Shown in pieces: positions 1-10,756 of a stretch of 64,000 nt of DNA. The notes under the pieces were generated by a model. It made no database searches, had not been told where the DNA came from, and was given only the letters and a program-made list of their open reading frames with translations. A program made the translations under genes and the position numbers. The DNA is taken from the NCBI GenBank assembly GCA_016808115.1, contig JAEQBH010001379.1:186001-250000 (forward strand), written 5' to 3'. This stretch comes from Tetrastigma voinierianum. Its lineage: Eukaryota > Streptophyta > Magnoliopsida > Vitales > Vitaceae. Within the stretch, counting starts at the first letter, position 1; each line of letters opens with the position of its first letter.

Positions 1-1242
1 GGCCAACTCGTCTTCTTTGAGAATGAAAACCGATTCCCTACCTTCTCAACTGCTTACTCCATCACAACAAAAAACCCTTTTTATCGAAATCCCAAGCAAC
101 AAAAAACCTTACAGAAATCTGAGCAACAAAAAAAAAAACCATTTTTTTTTATAGAAATCAAACATTTCTCTTCAAAAGTACCAAAAATATGTTTTTACCC
201 ATCACAACAAAAAAAAAAACCTTTCTTTTTTTTTCAGAAATCTGAGATTTATGTTCAAAAGTACCAAAAATTAACAATTTTTTTCACTTTCTTGCCTCGA
301 TTAACCAGTTTTCTAACTCTAGTCGATGGCTCAATGCTGCGATGGTGAGTGGAACGAAACTCCACGAGATGATCCGGAGGCTCACGATGGAAGGGTCCGT
401 TGTATCCGCAAGAGTGGCGTGATGAAGACGAAGAAATGGAGAAGAAGAGGAAGAAGCAGAGAAGAAGAGGAGAGAGAGCGAGAGAATCCAAAGAAGAAGC
501 AAAGATGTGGGTTTGAGTTCGTTTGAAATGGGTTATAATCTGATATATAATTACGGAAAATGCCATCACTTGGTTTTTTACAGATTTAGTTCCCTTCTCT
601 TAATTTCCGTTAAGAATTAAAATTAAGATAATTTTCGTTTTTTATTTGACTTTCTATAAATAAGATTTTAATCTATTTGGTTCTTATTTTGAGAACAAAT
701 TTTCAAAACACCAGTTTATTTTATTCTTATTTTTTAAAAATTGTTTTCTATTCTTAAAAATAAAAAGAACAAGAAAAACATGTTTAAGGTCTGTTTGTTT
801 ATTATCTTTTAAAATTATTTTTTGTTCTCAACAATAATAAAGATAACAAGAAAAAAAGGAAAAATATGTTAGTTTCGGTTTGTTTTTTAGCCCCATTTTT
901 AAATATAAGAAATTTGTTTTATTAAATTTTGAACATTTAATTATATATCTATTTTCTAACCATTTATATAAAATTTTAATAATTTTTAATATTTTAATCA
1001 TCTTATTTTGCGTATAGAGCTTATACGCGACCCATTACCGTGACGATATGTCATGAACCATGAAATTCACTGATGGCAATGAAGAATATTATCCATCTCT
1101 GAAAAATTAAAATTCACCATATTCTTATAGACCACGCTGCTCAGCTTACTCTCCACTTGCATTTACTTTCATAATCAATACAGTACGCTTAGCTCTTGAA
1201 CTTACCAAAAAAGAAAAAAAGAAAAAGAGTAACTGACAAATT
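1..1242. other. AT-rich intergenic DNA, no gene seen
   Basis: The stretch is dominated by A-tracts and T-tracts with little codon structure. A short arginine- and glutamate-rich reading frame at 326-526 lies in a purine-rich tract (about 410-500) and resembles no family I know. No splice-bounded exon, RNA gene or transposon end could be recognised. Later exons of the phosphofructokinase fragment at 1243-1784 would be expected here, since that gene runs leftwards, but I could not find them. Confidence 0.6.
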
Positions 1243-1784
1243 ACCTGGTCGATTAAATCTCATTAGCATTATCAATCTTTTCCAGATCAAACCCACCTCT
1301 GGAAGTTTCAAGCACACTGCTGCCCCTCTTGTGCCAGTCTTCCACCAGCTTTAGATTCAGAGCCATCGGTTCAAATGAGTAAAACCCTCTATACCCGACG
1401 ATAATGCCGTAGATCTGCCGGATTCCGTACAGTTCCCAAAGTCCGACGACTAACTCCCTTATCACAGTGTTGAGTCCGGGGCAGAGCCCACCGCAGGTCA
1501 CGATGGCGACACTTGTCATGGAAGGGACGAAGATCTGCTTCCGCGGCCCTGCACGGTGGTAGGCGAGGTGGGGCGGCGGCGTGGGGCGTCTTGGGAGAGG
1601 TCGTGAGGTGATGGCGGGGAGGGATGATGTCGGAAGGGGAGATGTAGAAGCCGTCGGAGGGGTGGTAGTACTGGTTGCGGTCCAAGGGGTTTGGGAAGGT
1701 TTTCAGATTGGGGAGGTGGTGGGTGTAGTCTCCAGAATCTTCTGAGTCACTAGATTGTCGGAACATACTGTTTGCTGACAGCAC
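1243..1784 (-). pseudogene. PFK: Broken first exon of a plant ATP-dependent 6-phosphofructokinase
   Basis: Intact family members phosphorylate fructose 6-phosphate to fructose 1,6-bisphosphate in glycolysis. Read on the minus strand from the ATG at 1782-1784, the first frame gives a plant-type N-terminus (PNPL, then GFYISPSDIIPP). After a frame change near 1600-1620 a second frame gives AYHRAGPRKQIF, then the ATP-binding signature AIVTCGGLCPGLNTVIREL, GYRGFY and TSRGGFDLEKI. The order and spacing match the first exon of plant PFKs, closest in my memory to the PFK2 type (family knowledge, not a search). The second frame stops at about 1250, and a possible splice donor (CAG then GTAATT) lies just after it. 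The catalytic GGDGT exon and everything downstream are absent. One frameshift plus the missing exons make this a pseudogene or a captured fragment. Family assignment is firm. Whether the frameshift is biological or a base-calling error is open. Confidence 0.85.
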
Positions 1785-1970
1785 ACCAAAACAAACAACT
1801 AAGAAAACGGCGGGGAGGTCTAGTTGTCGCTCTCAATGCAAGATTAGTTCTTTCTGTGCCTGGGTGGGTTTTTCTAATTCGAATCTCATACCTTATTTCG
1901 TGTCTTGACCTTCTTTTATTAGAGAGGAAGGGGATCCACTTTTCATGGCAAGTGGATGATTTCCTCCCAA

Positions 1971-2160
1971 ATCGGGAGGAGAAGGTGGTGTATATCTTAC
2001 ATGCGGAGACTAGTTCTTCCTTTTAAGTGGAAGATCGGAGGGAGAAGGTGGCGCATATCTCGCGTGTGGAGACTAGTTCTTCGTTTTAAATGGAAGATCA
2101 GAGGGAGAAGGTGGCGCATATCTGGGTATTGTAGGTAGTTCTTGCTTTTAGTTGACGATT
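1971..2160. repeat. 63-bp tandem repeat, three copies
   Basis: The motif GAAGGTGG begins at 1981, 2044 and 2107, exactly 63 bp apart, and is followed each time by CATATCT or a close variant and by TAGTTCTT. The third copy is degraded at its end. Because 63 is a multiple of three, one plus-strand frame shows a 21-residue periodic peptide, but no start context or homology supports coding. Confidence 0.8.
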
Positions 2161-3166
2161 CACAGATACGTACTAAAGCGTTTGTCACATGAATTGTGGC
2201 AGAGGCATGGAAGGCGCCTTAACTCTCTTCGAGAAGTCTGCTCGGCAACACTTGTTCATCAGCCCTCTCCTAGGAGATGGCATCGGGAATGTCAGCCCCT
2301 TCCAGGTCAGGGAGGATATGGATATGGGCCCCTAAGTTGAGCTTGAACTGGCCCGGATGGGCAGACTGATTATAACCTTTGGTAGTGAGGCTCTTTGGTT
2401 GGGGCTTGGTAGCGTGGCACCTGTGGCCCCCGCACCTGGCGGGAGGCGATTGTCCCCGGCTGGAAAAAGAGAACACGCTTGACCATCATATCATGGGGAA
2501 TGGTAGGTAATCAATGCTGGTATGTTCCAATGTGAATTTTCTAACTTTTTTGAATGTGCATTAGATGTCATGTAGTCGGCGAGATGGCCACACGAAGTAC
2601 GGAGAGGCTGCTCTCAAAGGCTAGGGTGGCAAGGGTAGTTGTGCCACTAGTTACCGTTTCTCCGGCGGAGGATAATTGAGCGTTCTTGAGAATCGAGATT
2701 TGGTGGATTCTTGAATGAAGGATGATTACGATGCCCATTTGAGGCGTGCTTTCAAGCAGATCAAACCAAGATTGCATGGTTTGGAGTCGAATAGATTATC
2801 CATGTTAGTTGGCCTTTGGGGTGCTTCTAAACTTGAATGAATCCTCTTGCATCCAAGGACTCCCCGCGCCAGATCAGCGGGGCTTTTAGTTTCATCTCCC
2901 CGCTTCTTGAGCTACCCATCTTTCCTTGTTTCTTAGTTTTGGTAGCCTTTGTACTCTTGCTTCTTCTTAAACCTCTAGTCTTTGCTTCTTCTTTGGCCTC
3001 TGCTATTACTTCTTCTTTGGCTTCTGCTTAGTATTTGATTCAGACGAATTATATAACTATTTCAATATGATTGCTTAGTTGTGCAGGCATGAATGTAATG
3101 ATGGATGTCGTTTGATGTAATTAATAAAATTGTACTTCTTTGACATTTATGTATTTTGTTCAATTT
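2161..3166. other. Unassigned intergenic DNA
   Basis: No gene is supported. On the minus strand, about 2885-3027 reads as a lysine- and glutamate-rich segment (repeats of the type AKEEA). It could be the remains of a low-complexity coding tail, but there is no family signature. The rest shows neither splice-bounded exons nor transposon termini. Confidence 0.4.
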
Positions 3167-3375
3167 GTTGCAATAGAAGGAGACCAGAACGACAAGGTGG
3201 TGGTAATTGGAGATGGAGTTGATGCAATCAAATTGACTAGTAGTTTGAGGAAGAAGGTCGGTCCTACGAGGTATTATCTAGTATCTCAGAGGTTAAAATC
3301 CAAGTAGTAAAGGAAGGTCTTAATGGAGGTTGTTGGGATCCCAAACATTCTGCTTATTATATATCAGAACTATGA
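3167..3375 (+). pseudogene. Isolated third exon of an HMA-domain (HIPP-like) gene
   Basis: The frame starting at 3167 reads VAIEGDQNDKVVVIGDGVDA followed by IKLTSSLRKKVG. That is the second half of a plant heavy-metal-associated domain (beta strand, the conserved GDGVD turn, helix, KKVG). It then stops at about 3309. A shift of one frame after KKVG continues as YEVLSSISEVK to a stop at 3373-3375, so the exon carries a frameshift. The first two exons, which would hold the ATG and the metal-binding CxxC, were not found upstream, and no canonical AG acceptor sits in the expected phase. It corresponds to exon 3 of the gene at 30854-31596. HMA proteins bind metals or act as protein-interaction modules. 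This copy is almost certainly non-functional. Confidence 0.75.
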
Positions 3376-4110
3376 CATTTACTCTTTTTCTAGAAGTATT
3401 ACGTTCTTGTGGGTTTCTTAACGAAGTTTTCCTCCATATTAATGTTAAGAATTCACTGTATCGTATTTAATTTTCCTGGGTTTATGCGTCATATAATTGA
3501 ATTTGAATCAATTTTTCCTTTTTTGAAACTTTGAATCGTTTTTCTCTATTGATCTATATAATCCATTTAATAAATACAGTTTTTGGGTCAACCTACATAA
3601 TGCAATTTCTATCCGAATTAATCAATCTAATAATGATTAAACTAGTTATAAATTTAAACTATTTAATTCGTATTTGATTTATTTTAAATTCGCTTTTAAA
3701 TAATAAACCAGATAATGGATAAATGAATTAAATGACGTGTTATCTATTTTACCTGTTTAATTATTAGATGTTATTCAAGTTATATTTTTCAACACAATTA
3801 TTATTCATGTTGGTTTAATGACCCACCAAGATCAATTGTCACCCCTGATTCTGTAGTGACATTTCTGCTAATGATTTTATACAAAATAAAATTCTATTTT
3901 CATTCCTATCATGAGACACTCAAAGCGCATTTTTTTACTGTTCCAACATTTCAAATATAACCTTGATTCAATACATAAAGATTGAATGCAAAGTTTCAAA
4001 GTAAAAAGAAAATGATAATAAAAAGCTACCCGGCCCATTCATATACAACTAACATTTCTATCATTTGATTTTGACCATTTCATATACAACTAAATAGGAT
4101 GGCAGAAACT
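3376..4110. other. AT-rich intergenic DNA
   Basis: Long T- and A-rich tracts, no recognised exon, RNA gene or transposon end. Confidence 0.5.
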
Positions 4111-4350
4111 TTTGAGGACTAGCTCAAGTGATCAAGAGATGAAAATGGGAAAGCAGAGATCCAGATCTAGGTTCGAATCCTTGCAAAAATATGATACTAT
4201 AATGTCATATACAAAGTGAATAGATGTCAAAAAATGACTATGTGACTATGTTTTTCAGGTACCCGTCATGCCTCTCCCCTGATGTCCTAATGGGATGGAT
4301 TTTTTCGGATCCCATGAAATTTCAAGTCATTGTAGCTAGCATACAAGGAT
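4111..4350 (+). mobile_element. tRNA-derived SINE-like unit
   Basis: A pol III A-box-like segment (TAGCTCAAGTGATCAAGAG from 4120) is followed about 40 bp later by a near-perfect B box (GGTTCGAATCC, 4170-4180), the arrangement of tRNA-derived plant SINEs. The 3' body (about 4255-4347) contains GGGATGGATTTTTT and GCTAGCATACAA. A diverged copy of this body occurs at 10975-11070. No poly(A) tail or target duplication is clear on the right, because the LTR of Copia 1 follows within a few bases. Confidence 0.6.
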
Positions 4351-4355
4351 CAACA

Positions 4356-4503
4356 TATTATGAAAGAAACTTAATCATTAACGAGAGAGTTGAGGTATAT
4401 AAATATAGCAATACAAAGGAAAAAAGGTAAAAATATTGAGACAATAAAAAGAATCCTAAATATACTCTAATACAATAGAAGGAATCCTAAATATACTATA
4501 ATA
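4356..4503 (-). repeat. Copia 1 3' LTR
   Basis: This short LTR of about 148 bp is repeated at 10614-10756. Shared landmarks are TATTATGAAAG, CTTAATCATTA, and two copies of CCTAAATATACT. It is bounded on the right by the polypurine tract. Confidence 0.75.
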
Positions 4504-4515
4504 CGCCCCCTCAAG
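4504..4515 (-). other. Copia 1 polypurine tract
   Basis: Read on the minus strand this is CTTGAGGGGGCG immediately upstream of the 3' LTR, the typical plus-strand primer site of copia elements. Confidence 0.7.
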
Positions 4516-4759
4516 ATGGTGTGCCAAGGTAACCTAATCTTGACACATAGGAAAGAAGGCAAGTAGAGAGAGGGATTTAGTGAGGGCATCGAAGCAAGCT
4601 TGTGACGGTGAGACACCGAGCAACCTGGGCTCAGAACGATTAGACAGTCACAAACAAAGTGTTAATCAATTACAAGGTGTTTTATGCAAGAATGAAAAAC
4701 AGGATTAACAGAGAGATAGGTGACACCAAGGTTGTTCGAGAACAGAGTAAGCGGGGACG

Positions 4760-5348
4760 ACACTAGGACAAGAAGTTATGACAGCGGCAACTTCACCCAT
4801 TGCAATTCGGCAGTAGTAGAAGCAACAACATGATACTCGACCTCAGTGGAAGACCAAGCAACAATACGTTGCTTTGTGGAACTCCATGAGATTGGATTAG
4901 CATCAAGGAATATGAGAAAAAACACCTATGGAGGTATGATCATTTTGGAGTTCACCAGGCCCGGTGCGCATCAGGCTTGGAGTGCAATGTCTAAGGAGTG
5001 TTTGCAAGAAGCTGGATACTAAGGGATTTCGTGCCATTAAGATAACAAAGTAGACGTTTGACTGCTCCCTAATGGTGTTCTGACGACATGTGCATAAACC
5101 GAGAGAGTTTGTTCATGACAAAGGAAGTATCTGGCCGAGTCATCCAGAGATGTTAGAGGCCACCGATCACATAACAGTACATTGTGGCTTTGGCCAAGTA
5201 GTACCATCGTGGCTGTCGAGGAAGTACCCCACGACAAGCGTATGGAAACGGGTTTAGGCGGCTTAGAGCATGTTATGTTTCCTCGGAAGATCAATGACAT
5301 GCTGCTAAGATAGTAGAAGGCTCGAGGAGGTGGCGGTGGCGATTTCAT
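4760..5348 (-). pseudogene. Copia 1 RNase H region
   Basis: The minus strand reads STEVEYHVVASTTAELQW (about 4800-4860), preceded by ISWSSTKQRIVAWS. These are the RNase H signatures of plant copia polyproteins. Upstream, at higher coordinates, remnants of the connection domain (GQILPLS, LCTCRQNTIREQSNV) are split between frames. It is non-functional as read. Confidence 0.75.
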
Positions 5349-5349
5349 A

Positions 5350-7014
5350 GCGCCGCGGTCGCCTGGAAGTCATACAGTGGACAAACAAGTCTAGATATCA
5401 ATCACACAAGGAAGGTGTGGTTTTAGTGAGAATTGAGTATCCCGACTACTTAAGTCATTCACTGTTTGAGTGACTCGATGGTTGGTAGAAAAAAGTTTTA
5501 AAAACAAAATAAAACAAAAAAAAGTAGGGTATGATCAATGCTCACTTACAAGGAATGGGTTAATTTCAATGATTGCTTCCATTGATGCATTTGATTTATA
5601 TTTATGAAGTCCCAATTAAGTGAAAATATACTTATGCTTGTCCAAGGAATGTGGTATGAGGTTTACACTTTCGTGTCTCCCCTCAATTTCTCATATCCAC
5701 TCCCTATTCTTCTTTCGGTCCATCTAGGTCATTAAATGCGATACTTTTATAAGGCAGTTCTTTCCTCGGGAATCCTATTGGTCACCTCTCGGTCCATACA
5801 ATCCTCACATAATGTTGAGATAGTGCTACTCCTAATGAAATCCATCTAGTACTAAGTAGTCCTATTTTCCTAGACTTCTTTAATTAGGTTAATTAGCATT
5901 CCGATTAGTTAGTTCACACCTTAAGAGAGTCAAGACCAAATTTTAGGGCGTAATCCAAGCGTCACCAAGGATACCCTAGTATGGGGATCGAAGACCTAAC
6001 TCTCAGCATGCATTAATTAATCAAAACCTTAGTAATCCCAAGCACTACACCAACCAACATCAACAAAAGCACAAATTCACAAAATCATTCTAAAAGATAT
6101 ATAAATCAAACATTAATTTAAACAATCAACCCTAGAAGAAAGTTTAGTTACTCATTACAACCTATAAATCTACCAAAATCATGTCTATTACATCCTTAAT
6201 AATGAAAGAGATGAGAAGAGATTGAGAGTTAGAGATACAAAATGAATATGAGATGAGAAATGCTCCAAACTCAGCTCCAAGGTTGAATGAGGTCCTCAAG
6301 TTGATGGGTTTTTTAATATTAAACCAAATACAAAGTAAAATGAACAAAAACTCAAACCCTAAAAATGGTGATCCAAGAAGAAGAGAGGAGAAACCATAAG
6401 GAGGGTGTTCACCCTAAAAAACTGAACCCTAGACAAGTCTAAAATACATATATTTATAGGCAATGGAAAAATGGGTCAATGATGGGCTAAAAATGAGAAG
6501 TTTTTTGCTCCAGCCCGATGTTCTTCACTGCGGCAAAGGCTTCTTCTCCGTGCTGAAGCCACGTGTTATCTTTCTACATCATCTCCCTTCGCCTTGGTGA
6601 AGGACTGCTTCTCCTTAGCAAACCCAAGAGTCTTGTGTGTAGGATGTTCCTTCTTCGCCACAGCGAGGGGTCTCCTTTGCAGTTGTGTACTCCTTCGCCG
6701 AGGCAAAGGTTGGCCTTCGCCTTAGCGAACCCGAGGCTCCTCATCTGCATTCTTCAGCTTCACAGTAGCAAAGCTTTCTCTTCACCTTGGCAAACCTCAT
6801 CGTCGCAGCGAAGCTACAACCTGCTACAAATCAGCAACTTCCTCTTCACTTGTTTTCTTCCATCACTTTGCTTGATTTTCCTTCTAATTCTGCAAACATA
6901 AGCAAATGGGGGATTAGAGCTTTCTTATAAGATATTGGAGCGAATCTAGCATTTATTTCGCATAAAACATATGAAAATCATACTATAAATGCTAACAAGA
7001 TTCACACCTATCAA
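5350..7014 (-). mobile_element. 1.6-kb insertion inside Copia 1, possibly a solo LTR
   Basis: Copia 1 coding homology stops at about 5348 and resumes at about 7015. The 1.66 kb between them has no retrotransposon domain. Candidate 5-bp duplications ATAGC lie at 5347-5351 and 7014-7018. The right end, read on the minus strand, begins TGATAGGTGTG, an LTR-like start, but the left end lacks the expected CA. Around 6530-6800 it contains repeated CTTCGCC-type blocks, and there is a TATA-like TATATTTATAGG near 6449. A solo LTR is the simplest reading. The family is unknown. Confidence 0.45.
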
Positions 7015-7680
7015 TAGCTAGAACCTCAACTCCATAGAAGTAAGACAGTGGCTCGAGATCCTTAGTGGAGAATTTAGAGTCAAGTTATCGAATAATAGTG
7101 TCAACAAGTGAGGGGTCACTACCTGTAATAATCAAATCATCAACATAGACCAAGAAGTAGATGAGTGCAATGCCACGGGATAGACAAAGAGAGACAGTCT
7201 GCATGGGATGTAACAAAGCCGAGAGAGAGTAAGATAGTGGGTAGCTCTTGGTACTAAGATCGGGGAGCTTGTTTGAGCCCATAAATAGCCTTGTGTAAAT
7301 GACAGACATGATGTGGATACTCGGCGTTGTGCATACCCTACGGTTGTGCCATAAAGACCTCCTCAATGAGATGCCCATTGAGAAAGGCGTTATTATATAA
7401 CATCAAGTTGACAAGGCCCCACTGGCGATAGAGTGTAATGCTAAGCATGGTACGGATGGTGATGTGATTTATCACGAGACTTTCATGGCTGTTGGTGAAA
7501 GCCTTTATCAACAAGTTGAGCTATATACCTAGTAATAGGACCATCGAGATTTTGTATGATGCGAAAAACCCATTTGTTGCCCACTATGTTCTACCCCAGG
7601 CTCAGGGGAACGAGAGACTAAGTGTCATTTCATATGAGAGCACCATACTCGTCCTGCATGACCTAGACCCAATTTAGATC
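7015..7680 (-). pseudogene. Copia 1 reverse transcriptase
   Basis: The minus strand contains NAFLNGHLIEEVFMAQP, then HHVCHLHKAIYGLKQ, and the active-site block YFLVYVDDLIITGSD (7100-7150). The YVDD box is intact, but a stop follows MAQP and the parts lie in different frames. Confidence 0.85.
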
Positions 7681-8299
7681 TTGGAGAGCTCGGGCAACAA
7701 TGCAGGGTTTAGAGATAGGTGGAAATAAGGTAGTGAGGCTATATCTCGGGTTTGGTTTGATGATGACACTCTTAGATCTAGTTTGCATGGAATGTGGTTT
7801 AGTTGGGGAGGGGGGATGGGTAAGGGGTCGGGAGTAGGGCTAGGTGAGGGAGGGGAGTGCTTGGGACCAAAGCGGGAGCGGCCAAAGGGAGACGGTTGAT
7901 GGAAAGGTATAGGCGAGGTTGGGAATGCAAGGCGACTAGAGGTCAGGCGGGGTGATGTGGAAGTACTCGGGAGGTCTGGGGAGCTCAGTGATACAGGTTC
8001 GGGGGATGTTGGGTGGTGGGAGGTCAGGTTGGGTGATGGGAAGTACTCGGGAGGTGCGTGAGCTTAAGCGGTCTTTGGAAAGGTCACCTAGGGAATGATG
8101 AAGCGGGGGGCTTGAGTTTGTGTCTGTGCAAACGAAGTGGGGGTAAAAGGAGAGCGTGAAAACATTCTCCATGAGCTTGACATGTGAGACGTAAGATTTT
8201 TAGAGTAGGGTCAAAAACGAGAGGAAGGCTTGCTGAGGTAGGGAGTAGCGAGAAGAGACACATGGACTAGATTTGGGGTCAAGTTGTGGAAAGAGTAGA

Positions 8300-9002
8300 G
8301 ACATAACTAGGGAAAACATAAACAACTGAATGTTAGAGGAGCTTTTTGGAATAACTTTTCAAATGAGGAACCAAGAGAGAGACCAACTTTGGGCATGCAA
8401 TTAATTAAATAAACACACCTTAGCAAAGCATACGACCCGAAAAGGTGAGGAATGGGGCTGATATGAGAGAGAGGTCGTTTCGACAATATGTTGATCTTAG
8501 GCTTTGAATGCACCATTATGTTCGAGAGTGTGGGAGGAGTAGTGAGATGGGTGGGTTATACCGTGATTGTGAGGAAGGACCGAAGAGCTAGGAATTCACC
8601 CCCATTATCGGTGTAAAGTGTGTTAATGGTGGTGGTGAAATAATTTTCAAAAATTTGCTTGAAGGCAACAAAAGTTGAATGAACATCCGGTTTACAACAT
8701 AATGGGTTAAACCAGATATACTTTGTGAAATGGTCAACAAAAATAATGTAGTAATGAAACCCATCATAAGAGGAAATGGGTGAGGTCCACACATCAGAAA
8801 AGATGACATCAAGTGGAGAGAAAGAGGTGATGCTTGATTTAGCAAAAGGTAACTTGTGGCTTTTATAAATATTGCAGGAGTTACAAGAGAAGGAACATAA
8901 ATTTTCTTCGGGAAAAGAAATACTTAAAACACTAAGAAATTTTTGAAAAAATTGGCAAGGACAGATGACCGACACGATTGTGTTACATAGAGATAGCGGC
9001 AA
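8300..9002 (-). pseudogene. Copia 1 integrase core and C-terminal part
   Basis: One open stretch (8556-9002) shows the HKLPF segment after the zinc-binding region, the first catalytic Asp in LDVIFSDVWTSP, and the second in TLYTDNGGEF. The segment at 8307-8516 continues with VYLINCMPKVGLSLGSSFEKLF, split from the core by a frameshift. It belongs to the retroviral integrase superfamily (rve). The catalytic Glu region is disrupted. Confidence 0.85.
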
Positions 9003-9029
9003 GGGAGGGTCGAGCTGAGGAAGACACAG

Positions 9030-9374
9030 CTAAGGCTGAAGACTAAAGGGGGATTGACTTCGGCCAATAATAGACACCGTCTCTATGCTATTGCGAACCA
9101 TGGTGACTCTCGTGTGAGGATCCTGCACCTGAAAGAAGGAGTCAAAGAATAAGGCATTAATAGGGTTATTGGCATGAAGAGCCGAGACCAAAATAAGACT
9201 CTTAGACATGGCAAGCACACATAGGACATTAAAGAAAAGTAAAGGTGTAGGGAGAGAGGTAAAGGAGAAGGAGCTAAGGTTGGCAATCGATAAACCTGAG
9301 CCATTACCAATAATCACATTGTCAAAGGCGATGTATGGCGCATGAAGGGCCAAGGTAGCAAGATCCGTGGTCAC
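9030..9374 (-). pseudogene. Copia 1 protease / GAG-pre-integrase segment
   Basis: The minus strand reads MTTDLATLALHAPYIAFDNV, IGNGSGLSIAN, FNVLCVLAMSKSLILVSALH and FFQVQDPHTR. This matches the segment between protease and integrase in plant copia polyproteins (normally TTDL, IGNG, LxNVLxVPxxxxNLISV, FQVKD). It is continuous in this interval and separated by stops from the integrase. Confidence 0.85.
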
Positions 9375-9799
9375 ATGGGTAGGGAGGCACCGAAATCCAG
9401 CAGCCCGATCGAGAGAGGTACGGGGGTGGAGGATGGACTACGGTGTGAGCATAGGTGTAGTGAAGGCCGAGGCGCGGGTACGGGCGGGGAGATAAGTAGA
9501 AGAGGCCCAGAGGCTAATGTGGGTGGGATGACTCCATTTGTCGAGGGCGAGTGCCCCTGGTTATCTGACAGAGGCGACAATGCTGGGGTAGCAATACTTG
9601 CTCCCTGAGTTGTAGGCGGTGGAGGCTGGGTGCAGTGGAGACACGGGAGGGCATGCCGAGATGCGCTCTTCTGATGCGGGTTGGTAGAAGGTCAGAAGAG
9701 AAAGGTGTTGAGGGCCATCGGGTGGTGTCGAATTTATGGAGACCCGATTGTGGTTGTAGCCGCCATGGTTCTTAGGCCGGCGATAGGGCGAGGAGCAGG

Positions 9800-10560
9800 T
9801 GCAGTAACTAAGGTGATCAGGAATGGAGCGGCGAGCGAAGGAACAAATAATCGGGTTGAGCCTTGTAATTTAGGAGGTGCTCGAACAATTCCTCGAATGT
9901 TACTGGAGTCTTCTGAACTTGGAGAGCATGAGATAAGTTCAAGCAGGTTGGGCCGAGTCCATTCAAGACACGGATAGAGAGCTCATCAAAGTTAATGGGG
10001 ACATTCATGAGAGTAAGAGAGTCAATGTGGTGTTTGGCATCTTATGTGTATTCAAAAATGGTCTGATTACCTTGCTGAGGACTGGCAAGATTTTGGTGAT
10101 GGACCATGATCCGTCCGTGGGAAGAAGAAGCATATGTCTTCTCAAGGGTGGTCCGTCTGACCCGAGATGAGTGGAGTGAAAGCTACAGCATGGAAGGAAC
10201 CAGTCGATGGTGCATTGAAGCAATTGATCTTGTTGAGCTAGAGTATAATTAGATTTGGGAAGGAGAAGGCAGCATTCGATGAGTTATTGTCGTTAGAGGA
10301 CACGACTTTGAGCCACCGATGAACCCAAGTAAGTCGTACCCAAATAAGATATATGAATTGTAGCCGCCAAGCAGAGTAATTTGTGGCTGTGAGTTTCAAC
10401 GGTGCCTAAGCACTGACGTTGAGAATGATTAAGTTCTAAGGCGAGTTAGTTCTGGTTAGGACCGTAGGGGTACGAGAGGGCGCGACAACAGTGGTGGAAA
10501 AGATCGTCGGTATTGGGAGGAATAGAGCTATGAGAATAAGGTAGATCATGGCTTGATGAG
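9800..10560 (-). pseudogene. Copia 1 gag remnant
   Basis: At 9817-10008 the minus strand reads FDELSIRVLNGLGP, a few residues, then TPVTFEELFEHLLNYKAQ, the end of the UBN2/gag domain of plant copia elements. Upstream parts toward the 5' LTR are scattered over several frames with short open stretches only. Confidence 0.7.
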
Positions 10561-10613
10561 TGGCGATGACTAGGGCTTGATGTTAAACATAAATACGATA
10601 TCATATTATGAAA

Positions 10614-10756
10614 GAGACTTAATCATTATTGAAGAAGTTAAGGGTACATATAAATATGCAATACCAAGGGCAAAAGGTAAAATCATTGAAGAATGATAAA
10701 AGTAATCCCTAAAATATACTTTCTAATATTAAAATGAATCCCTAAATATACTTTAA
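10614..10756 (-). repeat. Copia 1 5' LTR
   Basis: It is the direct repeat of 4356-4503, with the shared blocks TATTATGAAAGAGACTTAATC and CCTAAATATACTT. Adjacent sequence on its left (GATATCA) only weakly resembles a primer-binding site complementary to initiator tRNA-Met. Confidence 0.65.

Larger units (their letters stand above)
4356..10756 (-). mobile_element. Copia 1: Ty1/copia retrotransposon, degenerate
   Basis: Two short direct repeats (4356-4503 and about 10614-10756) flank a region whose minus strand carries, in transcription order, gag, GAG-pre-integrase, integrase, reverse transcriptase and RNase H remnants. That is the Ty1/copia order, with integrase before reverse transcriptase. 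The polypurine tract adjoins the left LTR, which confirms minus-strand orientation. Every domain is broken by stops and frameshifts, so the element is not autonomous. A 1.6-kb insertion separates reverse transcriptase from RNase H. A clear 5-bp target-site duplication was not found. Confidence 0.85.

Noticed and set aside
326..526. Arg/Glu-rich small protein
   Set aside because: It comes from a purine-rich tract. There is no homology, no promoter, and an overlapping antisense frame is just as long.
4120..4180. tRNA gene
   Set aside because: A-box and B-box motifs are present, but no cloverleaf can be drawn and the unit continues as a SINE body.
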